Assembly (NCBI GenBank): GCA_001725415.1
Contig: MEGH01000007.1
Location: 213,743-263,027 of the forward strand
Direction: 5' to 3'
Length of the DNA stretch: 49,285 nt
Source: Pseudonocardia sp. SCN 73-27
GTDB lineage: Bacteria > Actinomycetota > Actinomycetes > Mycobacteriales > Pseudonocardiaceae
Shown: positions 1 through 10,181 of the stretch, piece after piece
Numbering within the stretch: position 1 is the first letter of the stretch
Layout of the letters: each line of letters opens with the position of its first letter
Notes under the pieces: generated by a model
The model's database searches: none
Seen by the model: the letters and a program-made list of their open reading frames with translations, nothing else
Told to the model about the DNA's origin: nothing
Position numbers and translations under genes: made by a program

Positions 1-381
1 GCCCGCTCGGCGGGTCTCCCTGTCGGCGCGGCCGGGCTGGGCGGGGAGCCGGGCGCGGCCCGTGTCGTCGCCGCGGGGCTGCTTCCCCCGGGACCGCCCG
101 TCGTCGCTCGTGTCCTTCGTGCGGTCCGCCCCACGGTCCGTGCTCCGGTCCGTACCGACGGCCTTGCCGCGGTCCTTGCCGCGGTCCTTGCCGCGGTCCT
201 TGCCGCGGTCCTTGTCGCGGTCCCTGCTGCGGCCATCGGAGCGGTCCGTGCCGCTGCCGATGGCGCGGTCCGTCCCACCGTCCTTGGTGCGGTCCTTCCC
301 GGCGTCCGCCCGCCCGGCACCGGCGCGACGGGTGCGACCGTCGCGCTCACGTGCCGAACCGGGGGCCGCCGGGCGCCTCAC
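1..381 (-). CDS. ftsQ: Cell division protein FtsQ, N-terminal part (cut by window edge)
   Basis: An open frame of 127 codons runs off the left edge. It starts at a GTG (381-379) whose last two bases plus the next A form the murC stop, a GTGA overlap. The visible part is a charged, low-complexity stretch rich in Arg, Asp, Gly and Lys. Near residues 56-73 there are repeated GKDR tetrapeptides encoded by a 12-base tandem repeat. No membrane segment or POTRA domain is reached yet. FtsQ is the bitopic divisome protein that links FtsL/FtsB to the rest of the septal machinery, and a disordered cytoplasmic N-terminus is normal for actinobacterial FtsQ. The identity rests on position after murC (order murC-ftsQ-ftsZ in actinobacteria), not on a recognised domain. 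Confidence 0.55.
   Translation of the reverse strand, partial: MRRPAAPGSARERDGRTRRAGAGRADAGKDRTKDGGTDRAIGSGTDRSDGRSRDRDKDRGKDRGKDRGKDRGKAVGTDRSTDRGADRTKDTSDDGRSRGKQPRGDDTGRARLPAQPGRADRETRRAG
163..213 (-). repeat. 12-base tandem repeat coding GKDR
   Basis: About four copies of a 12-base unit (plus strand GCGGTCCTTGCC) sit in frame in the presumed ftsQ N-terminus and translate as Gly-Lys-Asp-Arg. The outermost unit is degenerate (DKDR). The unit length is a multiple of three, so copy-number change would lengthen or shorten the cytoplasmic tail without a frameshift. Confidence 0.8.
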
Positions 382-1808
382 CCGGAGCCCTCCTCGCGGA
401 CCTCGAGCTCGCGCAGCACCTCCGGGCCCAGCACGGTGACGTCGCCCGCGCCCATCGTCAGCACCAGGTCGCCGGGGCGCGCGATCCCGGCCAGCACCGC
501 CGGGACCTCCGACCAGCTGGGGACGTGGCGCACCGCGCCCGCCGGCAGGTCGACGGCGCCGGCGACGAGCGCGCCGGTGACCCCGGGCTCGGGGTCCTCG
601 CGGGCGCCGTAGACGTCGAGGACCACGACCTCGTCGGCCAGCGAGAGCGCGGCGCCGAACTCGGCGGCGAACAGCCGGGTGCGGGAGTAGAGGTGCGGCT
701 GGAACCCGACGACGACCCTGCCCGCACCGGCGACGGCACGGGCGGCGCGCAGCGTGGCGGCCACCTCCGTCGGGTGGTGGGCGTAGTCGTCGTACACGGC
801 GACGCCCGCGGCGCGGCCCTTGAACTCGAACCGGCGGCGCACCCCGTCGAACCCGGCGAGGCCCTCGATCAGGGCATCGACGGGGGCGGCCAGCTCGACA
901 CCGGCCAGGAACGCGCCGAGGGCGTTGAGGGCCATGTGCTCACCGGGGACGGCGAGACGCATCGCGAGCTCGACGCCGCGGTGCCGCGCCCGGACCCGGG
1001 CACCGGCGCCGTCGGGGCGGTGGTCGACGAGGACGGCGTCGTCGGCGCCGACGGCGGTGCGGCCGTAGCGGCGGACGGTGAGCCCGCGCTTCTCCGCGTG
1101 GCCGGCGAGCTCGGCGGCGCCGGGGTCGTCGACGCACGCGACGAGCACCCCGCCCGTCGGGATCCGGCCGACGAACGCGTCGAACACGGCCCGGTAGGCG
1201 GCCTCGGTGCCGTGGTGGTCGAGGTGGTCGGGCTCGACGTTGGTGACGACGGCGACGCCCGGGGTGTAGGCGGTGAAAGAGCCGTCGCTCTCGTCGGCCT
1301 CGACGACGAACACGTCGCCGCCACCGTGGTGCGCGCCGGCGCCGGACGCGGCGAGGTCGCCACCGATGGCGAAGGACGGGTCGAACCCGCAGTGCTGCAG
1401 GGCGACGGTGAGCATCGAGCTGGTCGACGTCTTGCCGTGGGTCCCGGCGACGGCGGCGACGCGGCGGCCGGTGGTGAGGTCGGCGAGCGCGTCGGCGCGG
1501 TGCACGACGAGCAGGCCCCGCTCGCGGGCGGCGGCCAGCTCCGGGTTGGTCTCGCGGATCGCGGTCGAGACGACGACGGTCGGCGGGCCGTCGAGCTGGT
1601 CGAGGTGACCGGCGTCGTGTCCGACCGCGACGTGCGCGCCCAGGGCCCGCAGCGCCATGACGGCGCGGGAGTCCTTGGCGTCGGACCCGGACACGGCGAC
1701 GCCGCGAGCCAGCAGGATGCGGGCGATGCCGCTCATCCCGGCGCCGCCGATGCCGATGAGGTGGACGCGGTCCCCCAGCAGCGGGGCGGGGGTGGTGGGT
1801 GCGGTCAC
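378..1808 (-). CDS. murC: UDP-N-acetylmuramate--L-alanine ligase MurC
   Basis: A 476-residue Mur ligase that adds L-alanine to UDP-MurNAc in the cytoplasm, the first peptide step of peptidoglycan precursor synthesis. The N-terminal nucleotide-binding motif [11 protein letters not shown] lies near residues 18-29. The ATP-binding loop GTHGKT is at 122-127, followed by the [11 protein letters not shown] motif of the central domain. Length is typical for the family. The GTG start (1808-1806) overlaps the murG stop as GTGA, and the stop overlaps the ftsQ start the same way, so translation is probably coupled across murG-murC-ftsQ. Confidence 0.97.
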   Translation of the reverse strand: MTAPTTPAPLLGDRVHLIGIGGAGMSGIARILLARGVAVSGSDAKDSRAVMALRALGAHVAVGHDAGHLDQLDGPPTVVVSTAIRETNPELAAARERGLLVVHRADALADLTTGRRVAAVAGTHGKTSTSSMLTVALQHCGFDPSFAIGGDLAASGAGAHHGGGDVFVVEADESDGSFTAYTPGVAVVTNVEPDHLDHHGTEAAYRAVFDAFVGRIPTGGVLVACVDDPGAAELAGHAEKRGLTVRRYGRTAVGADDAVLVDHRPDGAGARVRARHRGVELAMRLAVPGEHMALNALGAFLAGVELAAPVDALIEGLAGFDGVRRRFEFKGRAAGVAVYDDYAHHPTEVAATLRAARAVAGAGRVVVGFQPHLYSRTRLFAAEFGAALSLADEVVVLDVYGAREDPEPGVTGALVAGAVDLPAGAVRHVPSWSEVPAVLAGIARPGDLVLTMGAGDVTVLGPEVLRELEVREEGSG

Positions 1809-2899
1809 CGGACTCCCTTGCCGGCCGTGACATCGAGGGCGACGTCGAGGGCGATGCGGGCGAGCCGCTCGTCCGCGTCGGCGTGACCCGAGCCGCGGGC
1901 CGCGGCGCCCATCGCGGCGAGCCGCGCCGGGTCGCCGAGCAGCGGCAGCAGCTCCGCGAGGACCCGGTCGCCGGTGGTCTCGTCGTCGGGCACCAGGATG
2001 CCACCGCCCGCGGCGACGACGGGGCGGGCGTTGAGCGCCTGCTCGCCGTTGCCGTGCGGGAGCGGCACGTACATGGCCGGCAGCCCGACGGCCGTCACCT
2101 CGGCGACGGTCGTCATGCCACAGCGGCCGAGGACGGCGTCGGCGGCGGCGTAGGCCAGGTCCATCCGCTCGATGTAGGGCAGCGGGACGTAGCCGGGGGT
2201 CTCGGGGCCGGCGGTGCCACTCCTGCCGTGGGCGTGCAGGACCGCGACACCCGCCTCGGCGAGCCCGGGCAACGCGGCCGCGACGGCGGAGTTGAGGGTG
2301 CGGGCGCCCTGGGATCCGCCGAACACCAGCAGCACGGGGCCGTCGGCGGGCAGCCCGAAGTGGGTGCGGGCCCCGGCGCGCAGCCCGGCCCGGTCGAGCC
2401 CGGTGATGGAGCGGCGCAACGGCATCCCGACGACCTGCTCGTGCGGGAGCCCGGTGCCGGGGACGGCGGTGGCGACGGCGGCGGCGAACCGCGCCCCGAC
2501 CTTGTTGGCCAGGCCCGCGCGGGCGTTGGCCTCGTGCACCACGACGGGGACCCGGCCGCGCGCGCCAAGGTAGGCGGGCAGCGACACGTAGCCACCGAAC
2601 CCGACGACGACGTCGGCGTCGACGTCGCGCAGCACGTCGCGGACGGTGCCGATCGCGCTGCGGACCCGGCCCGGCAGCCGCAGCAGGTCCTTGCTGGGCT
2701 TGCGCGGCAACGGGACCGGCGGGATCAGCCGCAGCGGGTAGCCGCGCGCCGGGATGAGCGTGGTGTCGAGGCCGCGTTCGGTACCGAGCGCGGTGACGAC
2801 GGCGTCGGGGTGGCTGCGGCGCACCGCGTCGGCGAACGCGAGCGCGGGCTCGATGTGCCCCGCGCTCCCACCGCCGGCGATGACGACCGAGAGCGTCAT
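1805..2899 (-). CDS. murG: UDP-N-acetylglucosamine transferase MurG
   Basis: A 364-residue GT28 glycosyltransferase that transfers GlcNAc from UDP-GlcNAc to lipid I, making lipid II on the inner face of the membrane. The N-terminal glycine loop reads [12 protein letters not shown] (residues 9-20), the family's GGGTxGHxxPA motif with Ser for Thr. The C-terminal donor-site region contains [12 protein letters not shown]. The ATG start (2899-2897) overlaps the stop of a 26-codon ORF that fills the junction with ftsW, and the stop overlaps the murC start. Length is normal. Confidence 0.97.
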   Translation of the reverse strand: MTLSVVIAGGGSAGHIEPALAFADAVRRSHPDAVVTALGTERGLDTTLIPARGYPLRLIPPVPLPRKPSKDLLRLPGRVRSAIGTVRDVLRDVDADVVVGFGGYVSLPAYLGARGRVPVVVHEANARAGLANKVGARFAAAVATAVPGTGLPHEQVVGMPLRRSITGLDRAGLRAGARTHFGLPADGPVLLVFGGSQGARTLNSAVAAALPGLAEAGVAVLHAHGRSGTAGPETPGYVPLPYIERMDLAYAAADAVLGRCGMTTVAEVTAVGLPAMYVPLPHGNGEQALNARPVVAAGGGILVPDDETTGDRVLAELLPLLGDPARLAAMGAAARGSGHADADERLARIALDVALDVTAGKGVR

Positions 2900-2976
2900 C
2901 GCTCGTCCTCGCTGACGCTCGGCCGGCGCTGCGCGCGGGCGCAGTGTCCCCGGATCGCTCGCTGACGCTCGCTCAT
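2896..2976 (-). CDS. 26-residue coupling ORF between ftsW and murG
   Basis: A short ORF whose ATG overlaps the ftsW stop (ATGA, 2976-2973) and whose TGA overlaps the murG start (ATGA, 2899-2896). The peptide is Arg-rich, begins MSERQR and has RRPS at residues 17-20. It is the same length as two ORFs before the Rv2175c-like gene (32203-32360) and shares their ERQR and RRPS motifs. Its likely role is to carry ribosomes from ftsW to murG rather than to make a functional peptide. That is inference; the overlaps and the similarity are directly visible. Confidence 0.5.
   Translation of the reverse strand: MSERQRAIRGHCARAQRRPSVSEDER
2899..2976 (-). repeat. 77-base RTGA-bounded repeat, copy A
   Basis: The 77 bases from 2976 down to 2900 align without gaps to the tandem copies at 32207-32360. 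By eye 59 of 77 positions match copy C. The start (TGAG then GAGCGTCAGCGAGCGA) and the GGCCGAGC block at positions 53-60 are best conserved. Remove the unit and ftsW and murG would again meet in a plain ATGA overlap. Confidence 0.7.
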
Positions 2977-4355
2977 CGTCTGACCCGCTGGGCTGGCGGC
3001 CGCGCGGCCGGCGCGCGGTAGGGCTCCGGGACGGGCAGGCGCAGCAGCCGGGCGATGCGGCCCTGGCCGCCGTTGCGCAGCACCGCGACCGCCTCCGGCT
3101 CGTGCCGGGCGGCGTTGGCGAGCACGCCGAACGCGAACATGGTGACCACCAGGGACGTGCCTCCGGACGAGATGAGGGGCAGCTGCAACCCGGTGACCGG
3201 CAGCAGGCCCACGACGTAGCCGATGTTGATGGCTGCCTGGACGACCAGCCAGGCGGTGAGGGTGGAGCAGACGATCCGCAGCCACGGGTCGGCGCTGCGG
3301 GTGGCGATGCGCAGACCGGTGTAGGCGAGCGTCGCGAAGAGGGCGAGGACGGCGAAGGCCCCGATGAAGCCGAGCTCCTCGCCGATGATCGCGAAAATGA
3401 AGTCGTTGTGCGCGTTGGGCAGGTAGCTCCACTTGGCGCGGCCCTGGCCGAGCCCGACCCCGAACAGGCCGCCGTCGGCGAGCGAGTAGAGCGCCTGGGT
3501 GGCCTGGTAGCCGGGGCCGAGGGGGTCGCTGCCCGCCGACAGGAAGGACGTGATGCGGCTCTGCCGGTAGCCGGCGGTGAGGCCGAGGATCAGCGCGCCT
3601 GCGAGGCCACCGCCGGCGAGGGCGAGCAGCAGTCGGCCACGGGCGCCCGCGAAGAACAGCAGCGCGATGAGCACGATGCCGAGCGACACGGTCATGCCGA
3701 GGTCGGGCTCGAGCACCATCAGCGTGGCGAGCACCAGTGCGACCGGCACGACCGGGGACAGGGCGTGCTTCCAGCGGTGCATGACCTTGCGCCGGGTGGC
3801 GAGCACGTGGGCGCCCCACAGCGCGAGCGCCACCTTGGCGGGCTCGCCCGGCTGGAAGGCGAAGGGGCCCAGGGTGAACCAGGCACGTGAGCCGCCGCGC
3901 ACCGAGCCCAGGCCGGGGATCAGCACCAGGGCGAGCAGCACGGCACACACGATCAGCAGCACCGGTGACACGGCGCGCAGCGTCGTCGGCTTGATCCGTA
4001 GGCCCACGTAGAACACGACCAGGCCGACGGCGCAGAACATGACCTGGCGGGTGAACACCGAGTACGACGACCCACCGGAGGTGAGCGACTCGACCGACGA
4101 TGCCGACAGCACCATGACGAGCCCGAAGGTCGTGAGCAGGCCGAAGACGCCCAGGACGAGGTGCAGGGAGGTGAGCGGGCGGCGCAGCCACTGGGCGAGC
4201 GCGGTCCCGGCCCGGCCGATCGAGGCGCGGACCCCGGTGAGGGCCTGCGGCGCGGCGGCGCCCTTCGTACCCGCCTTGCGCAGCACCACCTTCGGCGCGG
4301 CCTTGCTGCTCGTGGCGCCCGTGCTCGAGGCGGCGGCCCGCTCGGCGGGGCTCAT
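2973..4355 (-). CDS. ftsW: Septal peptidoglycan polymerase FtsW
   Basis: A 460-residue SEDS-family polytopic membrane protein that polymerises lipid II into septal glycan with its partner FtsI. After a cytoplasmic tail of about 65 residues come about ten hydrophobic segments. Signature stretches are [20 protein letters not shown], matching the conserved FtsW LPEAHxDFIFAVIGEELG, and ISSGGTSL near the end. The ATG start overlaps the murD stop (ATGA, 4355-4352). The stop overlaps the start of a 26-codon ORF instead of murG directly. FtsW rather than RodA is indicated by its place in the dcw cluster. Confidence 0.95.
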   Translation of the reverse strand: MSPAERAAASSTGATSSKAAPKVVLRKAGTKGAAAPQALTGVRASIGRAGTALAQWLRRPLTSLHLVLGVFGLLTTFGLVMVLSASSVESLTSGGSSYSVFTRQVMFCAVGLVVFYVGLRIKPTTLRAVSPVLLIVCAVLLALVLIPGLGSVRGGSRAWFTLGPFAFQPGEPAKVALALWGAHVLATRRKVMHRWKHALSPVVPVALVLATLMVLEPDLGMTVSLGIVLIALLFFAGARGRLLLALAGGGLAGALILGLTAGYRQSRITSFLSAGSDPLGPGYQATQALYSLADGGLFGVGLGQGRAKWSYLPNAHNDFIFAIIGEELGFIGAFAVLALFATLAYTGLRIATRSADPWLRIVCSTLTAWLVVQAAINIGYVVGLLPVTGLQLPLISSGGTSLVVTMFAFGVLANAARHEPEAVAVLRNGGQGRIARLLRLPVPEPYRAPAARPPAQRVRR

Positions 4356-5800
4356 CGCGACGCCTCCGCCGCGGCCTCCCGGCCCGGGGATCCTGACGCC
4401 GCCGACCCTGCGCCGGGGAGCGCGGCGACGGCCTCGGCGAACGCGCGGCCCCGGTGGGCGTAGTCGCGGAACTGGTCCATCGACGCCGCAGCCGGGGCGA
4501 GGAGGACGACATCGCCCGGGCGTGCGAGAGCGGCGGCACGGCGCACTGCGGTCGTCATGGGCTCATCGTCACCCGACTCGACCTCGACGACCGGGAGGTC
4601 GGGGGCGTGTCGCGCAAGGGCTGCGACGATCTCCGCCCGGTCGGTGCCGATGATCACCGCCGCGCGCAGCCCCTGGGCGCGCCGCGCGACGAGCTCCTCG
4701 ACCGACGCGCCCTTGAACAGTCCGCCGGCCACCCACACGACGTGACGGTCGCGCTGGGCGGCCAGCGAGGCGTCGGCAGCGTGCGGGTTGGTGGCCTTCG
4801 AGTCGTCCACGAACGTGACGGCGTCGACCGTGCCGACGGTCTCGGAGCGGTGCGGGCCCGGCGCGAACCCGCCGAGCCCGCCGGCAACGGCCTCGGCGGT
4901 GACGCCGTGGGCGCGGGCCAGCGCGGCGGCCGCCAGCGCGTCCGTGAGGCCCGGCGCCCCACCGGGGGTGACGACGTCGGCAGCGACGAGCTCGACCGTC
5001 TCACCCGGGGCGCCGAACGCGCGGTCGACCAGCATCCCGTCGACGATGCCGAGCTCACCCGGCCCGGGTTCCCCCAGGGTCACCGCGACCCGCAGCGGGG
5101 CGGGCGCGGCCGACAGCAGCGTCGCGGCCCAGGCGTCGTCGACACAGCCGACGGCGACCCGGCCGGTGAGCGCGCGCGCCTTGGCGGCGGCGTAGGCGTC
5201 CATGCCGCCATGCCAGTCGAGGTGGTCCTCGGCGACGTTGAGCACGACACCGGCGTCGGGGCGCACCGACGGCGACCGGTACAGCTGGAAGCTCGACAGC
5301 TCCACGGCCAGGACGCGGTGCCCGGCCGCGACGGCGCTGACGACGGGCAGCCCGATGTTGCCGCAGGCCACCGCGTCGTGACCGGCCGCGTCGAGGATCG
5401 CGGCCACCATGCTGGTGGTGGTGGTCTTGCCGTTGGTACCGGTGACGACGAGCCAGCTGGGCGGCGACTCCGACGCCGCACCGATCCGCCAGGCCAGCTC
5501 GGGCTCGCCGATCAGCTCGATCCCGCGGGCGGCCGCCGCGTCGACCAGCGGGTGGTCGGGACGCAGCCCCGGGCTGGTGACGACGAGCTCGGTGCCCTCG
5601 GGCAGCCCGGTGCCCGCGCGCGCACCGACCGGCAGGTCGGTGAGGCGCGCGGGGACGTCGTCGGTGACGACGACGTCGGCACCGTGAGCGACGAGCACCT
5701 CGGCCGCCGCGAGCCCGGAGACGCCCGCGCCCGCGACGACGACCTGCCGCCCGTGGACGGGGTCCTCCGCGGGGGTCGGGACGACCGGCGTGGCCGCCAC
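4352..5800 (-). CDS. murD: UDP-N-acetylmuramoylalanine--D-glutamate ligase MurD
   Basis: A 482-residue ATP-dependent ligase that adds D-glutamate to UDP-MurNAc-L-Ala. The N-terminal Rossmann motif GAGVSGLA is near residues 24-31, the ATP loop GTNGKT is at 121-126, and NVAEDHLDWHG and DDSKATNPHA follow in the central and C-terminal domains. The chosen GTG start (5800-5798) shares one base with the mraY TAG stop. A longer in-frame reading into mraY exists, but the family alignment starts at about this point. Confidence 0.96.
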   Translation of the reverse strand: MAATPVVPTPAEDPVHGRQVVVAGAGVSGLAAAEVLVAHGADVVVTDDVPARLTDLPVGARAGTGLPEGTELVVTSPGLRPDHPLVDAAAARGIELIGEPELAWRIGAASESPPSWLVVTGTNGKTTTTSMVAAILDAAGHDAVACGNIGLPVVSAVAAGHRVLAVELSSFQLYRSPSVRPDAGVVLNVAEDHLDWHGGMDAYAAAKARALTGRVAVGCVDDAWAATLLSAAPAPLRVAVTLGEPGPGELGIVDGMLVDRAFGAPGETVELVAADVVTPGGAPGLTDALAAAALARAHGVTAEAVAGGLGGFAPGPHRSETVGTVDAVTFVDDSKATNPHAADASLAAQRDRHVVWVAGGLFKGASVEELVARRAQGLRAAVIIGTDRAEIVAALARHAPDLPVVEVESGDDEPMTTAVRRAAALARPGDVVLLAPAAASMDQFRDYAHRGRAFAEAVAALPGAGSAASGSPGREAAAEASR

Positions 5801-6870
5801 TAGACGCCTGCCGAGGCCGTCAGCCACTCGCTGTAGAACAGCCCGAGGCCCAGCGCCGCGCACATGGCGGCGAGCAGCCAGAACCGGATGATGACGGTCG
5901 TCTCCGCCCAGCCGGCCAGCTCGAAGTGGTGATGGAACGGGGCCATCCTGAACAGTCGTCGTCGCGTCGTGCGGAACACGACGATCTGCAGTGCCACCGA
6001 CAGGATCTCGACGACGAACACCCCGCCGATGACGATGAGCAGCAGCTCGGTGCGGGTGACGATCGACAGGCCGGCGATCAGGCCACCGAGGGCGAGGGAC
6101 CCGGTGTCGCCCATGAAGATCCGGGCGGGTGCGGCGTTCCACCAGAGGAAGCCGATACAGGCGCCCATCGCGGCGGCGGCGACGAGGGCGACGTCGAGGG
6201 GGTCGCGGACCTCGTAGCAGCCGGCCGCGGCGGTGACGGCGCAGCTGTTGCGGAACTGCCAGAACCCGATGATCGTGTACGTCCCCAGCACCATTGCCGA
6301 GGTGCCGGCGGCGAGGCCGTCGAGGCCGTCGGTCAGGTTCACCGCGTTCGACCAGGCCGACACGACCAGGTAGCAGAAGATCACGAAGCCGATCGACCCG
6401 AAGCTCAGCACGGCGATCTCGCGGACGAACGACAGCTGGTCCGACGCCGGGGTGAGGTTGCGCGCGTTGGCGAACTTGAGCGCCAGGATCGCGAACACGA
6501 CCGCGGTGATCAGCTGCCCGACCAGCTTGGACGTCTTGTTGAGGCCCAGGTTGCGGTGGCGGCGGATCTTGATGAAGTCGTCGAGGAAGCCGACGAGGCC
6601 CAGGGCCGTCGTGAGCATCAGGACCAGCAGCGCCGACGCGGTCATCGGCTCACCGGACAGCAGGTGCGCGCCCAGGTAGCCGACCCACAGGGCCAGCAGG
6701 ATCGCGACGCCACCCATCGTCGGGGTGCCGCGCTTGCTCTTGTGGCTGGCGGGGCCGTCGGCCCGGATCTCCTGTCCGAACCCCTGACGCGAGAAGAACT
6801 TGATCAGGTACGGGGTCAGCAGGATGGACACCGCGAGTGCGATGCCGGCGGCGACGAAGACACTCCTCAC
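5800..6870 (-). CDS. mraY: Phospho-MurNAc-pentapeptide transferase MraY
   Basis: A 356-residue integral membrane enzyme that transfers phospho-MurNAc-pentapeptide to undecaprenyl phosphate, giving lipid I. It has about ten membrane segments. Family motifs seen are GTPTMGG early in the protein, [31 protein letters not shown] with the catalytic Asp residues, and [12 protein letters not shown], then MAPFHHHFE near the end. The GTG start overlaps the murF stop (GTGA, 6870-6867) and the TAG stop shares a base with the murD start. Confidence 0.98.
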   Translation of the reverse strand: MRSVFVAAGIALAVSILLTPYLIKFFSRQGFGQEIRADGPASHKSKRGTPTMGGVAILLALWVGYLGAHLLSGEPMTASALLVLMLTTALGLVGFLDDFIKIRRHRNLGLNKTSKLVGQLITAVVFAILALKFANARNLTPASDQLSFVREIAVLSFGSIGFVIFCYLVVSAWSNAVNLTDGLDGLAAGTSAMVLGTYTIIGFWQFRNSCAVTAAAGCYEVRDPLDVALVAAAAMGACIGFLWWNAAPARIFMGDTGSLALGGLIAGLSIVTRTELLLIVIGGVFVVEILSVALQIVVFRTTRRRLFRMAPFHHHFELAGWAETTVIIRFWLLAAMCAALGLGLFYSEWLTASAGV

Positions 6871-8318
6871 CGGGACACCAGCTCGTTCTCCTGTCGATCG
6901 TCACGGGGCGTGTCGTTGAGCAACGCGTCGGCGACGCGGTCGAGTCCGACCGCGCGGGAGGCCTTCACCAGCACCACGTCCCCGGGGGAGACCTCGGCGC
7001 GCAGCAGCGCGAGCGCCGCGGCCGGGTCGGTGACGTGGCGGGCGGCGGGCCCGTAGCCGGGTTCGCCGACGGCGACGAGGGTGCCGACGCCGAGGGCGGC
7101 GGCGGCGCCTGCGACCTCCGCGTGGGCGGCGGCTTCGGTGTCGCCGAGCTCGGCCATGCGGCCCAGGACGGCCCAGGTGCGGCGGTCGCGACCCAGGTCG
7201 GCGAGGGCCTCGAGCGCGGCGCGCATCGACTCGGGGTTGGCGTTGTAGGCGTCGTTGACGACGGTGACGCCGTCGGCGCGGTCGGCGACCTCCATGCGCC
7301 AGCGCGACGCGGGCGCGGCAGCCGACAACGACTCGGCGACCCCGGCGGGCGTGGCGCCCAGCTCGAGGGCGACCGCGGCGGCCGACAGGGCGTTGCCGAC
7401 GTGGTGCGCCCCGACCAGGCGCAGCGCGACGTCGGCCTCGCCCGCGGGCGTGACCAGGCGGAACCGGGCACGCCCGGCATCGGAGGTGACATCGACGGCG
7501 CGGACGAGCGCGTCGGCGCCGCGGCCGACCGGGACGACTCGGGCCGCGGTGCGCGTCGCCATCGCGGCGACGGCGGGGTCGTCGGCGTTGAGGACGGCGA
7601 CGCCCCCGGCCGGCAGGGCCTCGACCAGCTCGCCCTTGGCCTGCGCGATGGCCTCCGGGGAGCCGAACTCGCCGAGGTGGGCGCGGCCGACGTTGAGCAC
7701 CACCCCGATCCGGGGCGGCGCGATCCGGCAGAGCGCGGCGATGTGGCCGGGTCCACGGGCGGACAGCTCGAGGACGAGGTGGCGGGTGCCGGCGTCGGCA
7801 CGCAGCGCCGTCCACGGGTGGCCCAGCTCGTTGTTGAACGACCCGGGCGGCGCGACCGTCGGCCCCAGCGGCGCCAGGACGGCAGCCAGCAGGTCCTTGG
7901 TGGAGGTCTTGCCGGAGCTGCCGGTGACGCCGACGACGGCGAGCCCTTCCAGGGAGTCGTCGGTGAGGGAGTCGACGCTGTGCCGGGCGAGCTTCGCGAG
8001 TGCGGCGAGGACCGCGGCGCCCGCGCCGTCGGGGTCGTTCTCGGCCAGGTAGGTCCCGGCCGCACCGGCGGCGGGCGGGACGACGACCGACGGGGCGTCG
8101 ACCTCCCGCGCGGCCAGGACCCCCGCCGCGCCCGCCGCCACGGCCGCGGCGGCGAAGGAGTGCCCGTCGACCCGCTCCCCCGGCAGCGCCAGGAACAGCA
8201 CGCCGGGCGCGGCCTTGCGGGAGTCGAACTCGACCGACGTCACCTGCTCGTCGCCGGTGGCACGGTGCAGCCGGCCACCGGTGACGGCGGCGACCTCGGC
8301 CAGCGTCATGGTGATCAT
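6867..8318 (-). CDS. murF: UDP-MurNAc-tripeptide--D-Ala-D-Ala ligase MurF
   Basis: A 483-residue ligase that adds D-alanyl-D-alanine to complete the UDP-MurNAc pentapeptide. It carries the MurF ATP loop [11 protein letters not shown] (GSSGKT at 133-138), the [11 protein letters not shown] motif that follows it, and [11 protein letters not shown] in the C-terminal domain. The first ATG (8318-8316) overlaps the murE stop as ATGA; a second ATG three codons later is possible. Its stop overlaps the mraY GTG start. Confidence 0.97.
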   Translation of the reverse strand: MITMTLAEVAAVTGGRLHRATGDEQVTSVEFDSRKAAPGVLFLALPGERVDGHSFAAAAVAAGAAGVLAAREVDAPSVVVPPAAGAAGTYLAENDPDGAGAAVLAALAKLARHSVDSLTDDSLEGLAVVGVTGSSGKTSTKDLLAAVLAPLGPTVAPPGSFNNELGHPWTALRADAGTRHLVLELSARGPGHIAALCRIAPPRIGVVLNVGRAHLGEFGSPEAIAQAKGELVEALPAGGVAVLNADDPAVAAMATRTAARVVPVGRGADALVRAVDVTSDAGRARFRLVTPAGEADVALRLVGAHHVGNALSAAAVALELGATPAGVAESLSAAAPASRWRMEVADRADGVTVVNDAYNANPESMRAALEALADLGRDRRTWAVLGRMAELGDTEAAAHAEVAGAAAALGVGTLVAVGEPGYGPAARHVTDPAAALALLRAEVSPGDVVLVKASRAVGLDRVADALLNDTPRDDRQENELVSR

Positions 8319-9853
8319 CCGCGCGTCCCGTCCGCCGTGCGCAGCGCCGCCCGGACCTCGTCGACGTCGTCGAACGGGTGCTTCACGCCGTCGATCTCCT
8401 GGCCCTTCTCGTGTCCCTTGCCCGCGACGACGACCACGTCGCCCGGGCGGGCGGCCGCGACAGCGGCCGCGATGGCGGCGCGCCGGTCGCCGATCTCGAG
8501 GATCTCCCCGCGCCGCGGTTCGCCCTCGGCACCCGCGCGCATCTGGCGGCGGATCTCGTCGGGGTCCTCGGTGCGCGGGTTGTCGTCGGTGACCACGAGG
8601 ACGTCGGACCCGGCCGCGGCGATGGCACCCATCAGGGGGCGCTTGCCGCGGTCGCGGTCGCCGCCGCAGCCCAGCACGGTGAGGACGCGGCCGTCGACCT
8701 GGGCGCGCAGCGCGTCGAGGAGCGCCCCGACGGCGGCGGGCTTGTGCGCGTAGTCGACGACGACGAGGAAGTCCTGCCCGGCGTCGACGCGCTGCATCCG
8801 GCCCGGCACGGCCAGCTCGGCGAACCGGGCGGCCGCCACGGCCACGGGGACCCCCGCGGCGTCGAGGCAGGCGAGCGCGACCAGCGCGTTCGCGACGTTG
8901 TAGGCGCCGGGCAGCCGCAGCGTCACCGGCACCTCGCCCCGCGGCGTGGCCGCGACGAAGTGCTGGGTGCCGTCGGCATCGCTCGTGACCCCGCCCGTGA
9001 CGCACCAGTCGGCGGGACCGGTCGCGCTCACCGTGACCGGCTCGGGCGTGCGCGCGGCGAGGCGGGCACCCCACTCGTCGTCGACACACACGACACGGTG
9101 GCGCGCCGCGCCCGGCCGGGCCGGGTCGAACAGCATCGCCTTCGCCTCGAAGTAGTCGTCCATGTCGCGGTGGAAGTCGAGATGGTCCTGCGACAGGTTC
9201 GTGAACGCCGCCACCGAGAACCGGGTGCCCGCGACGCGGTCGAGCGCGAGCGCGTGGCTGGACACCTCCATCGCGACGTCGGTGACCCCACGCTCGGCCA
9301 TGACGGCGAACAGGGCCTGCAGGTCGGGCGACTCGGGCGTGGTGAACGCGCTCGGCGCCTCGGCCCCGCGGATCCGGGTGGCGACGGTGCCCAGCAGGCC
9401 CGTGGCCCGCCCCGCCGCGGCCAGCCCCGCCTCCAGGAGGTGCCCGACCGTGGTCTTGCCGCTGGTTCCCGTGACGCCGATGACGTCGAGCGCCGCCGTC
9501 GGGTCGCCGTAGACACGGGCCGCGAGGTCGCCCAGGGCGTGGCGCGGGTGCGGGTGCACGAGCACCGGCACGGTGTCGGCGACGAGCGCCGCCCGCGCGG
9601 CACCCGCCAGGTCGGTGAGGACGGCGGCGGCACCGGCGGCGATCGCGTCGGCCGCGAAGTCGGCGCCGTGCGCGCGTGCACCGGGCAGCGCGGCGAACAG
9701 GTCGCCCGGCCGGACGTCGGAGGCGCGCAGGGTCGCACCCGTCACGGGGCGCACCGCGGAGGCCGGGTGGCGCAGCTCGGCATCGGCGGACGCGGCCAGG
9801 ACCGCGACGTCGACCGGCCGCACGTGATCCGGCCGCGGCGGCGCGGCGGTCAC
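8315..9853 (-). CDS. murE: UDP-MurNAc-tripeptide synthetase MurE (meso-DAP type)
   Basis: A ligase of about 512 residues that adds the third amino acid to UDP-MurNAc-L-Ala-D-Glu. The ATP loop GTSGKT is at about 129-134. The DNPR motif (about 424-427, in TDDNPRTEDP) is the signature of enzymes that select meso-diaminopimelate, as expected for this cell wall type. The GTG start at 9853 was chosen because the conserved part begins shortly after it; no clear ribosome site precedes it, so the N-terminus is uncertain. It is the first gene after the hairpin-rich gap behind ftsI and is followed by an ATGA overlap with murF. Confidence 0.95.
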   Translation of the reverse strand: MTAAPPRPDHVRPVDVAVLAASADAELRHPASAVRPVTGATLRASDVRPGDLFAALPGARAHGADFAADAIAAGAAAVLTDLAGAARAALVADTVPVLVHPHPRHALGDLAARVYGDPTAALDVIGVTGTSGKTTVGHLLEAGLAAAGRATGLLGTVATRIRGAEAPSAFTTPESPDLQALFAVMAERGVTDVAMEVSSHALALDRVAGTRFSVAAFTNLSQDHLDFHRDMDDYFEAKAMLFDPARPGAARHRVVCVDDEWGARLAARTPEPVTVSATGPADWCVTGGVTSDADGTQHFVAATPRGEVPVTLRLPGAYNVANALVALACLDAAGVPVAVAAARFAELAVPGRMQRVDAGQDFLVVVDYAHKPAAVGALLDALRAQVDGRVLTVLGCGGDRDRGKRPLMGAIAAAGSDVLVVTDDNPRTEDPDEIRRQMRAGAEGEPRRGEILEIGDRRAAIAAAVAAARPGDVVVVAGKGHEKGQEIDGVKHPFDDVDEVRAALRTADGTRG

Positions 9854-10181
9854 GGAGGAACTTGCGGGCGGCACGGGGCGGAAGGCTACCGGCGTCCCCG
9901 GACACGCCCGACGGGCACCGGTACCGTCGCCATCCGTCCGTGGTGCCGGGCGCGCCACCCGCCGCGGCGAGCGCACCGGTGGCCGAGCCCCCGACGTCGC
10001 GTTCACGGTCGCGGACACCGGTCGGCGCCGGGAGCCGACCGATGATCGATGTGTCGTCGCTGGTCGGCGGGCATGCGCCGACCCCGACCGGCCCGGAGGC
10101 GGGCCGGACCGGCGGGCGCACCCGCGCGACCCGTCGTCGTGACCCGGTTCGTGTGGGGCGCGGGGACCCGCACCGGGCCGG
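9854..10181. other. ftsI-murE gap with three hairpins
   Basis: No convincing gene lies in these 328 bases, although a few high-GC open frames cross it. Three inverted repeats are visible. GGTCGGC pairs with GCCGACC at 10020-10040 and the same arms recur at 10062-10083. CCGGCCCG pairs with CGGGCCGG around a four-base loop at 10088-10107. This is the only long gap between ftsL and the left edge, so it may terminate or attenuate transcription from ftsI and hold a separate promoter for murE. Confidence 0.5.

Noticed and set aside
62-439. Plus-strand ORF rich in Arg, Ser and Pro
   Set aside because: It is the antisense of the FtsQ tail and of the murC 3' end; its repeats come from the GKDR minisatellite.
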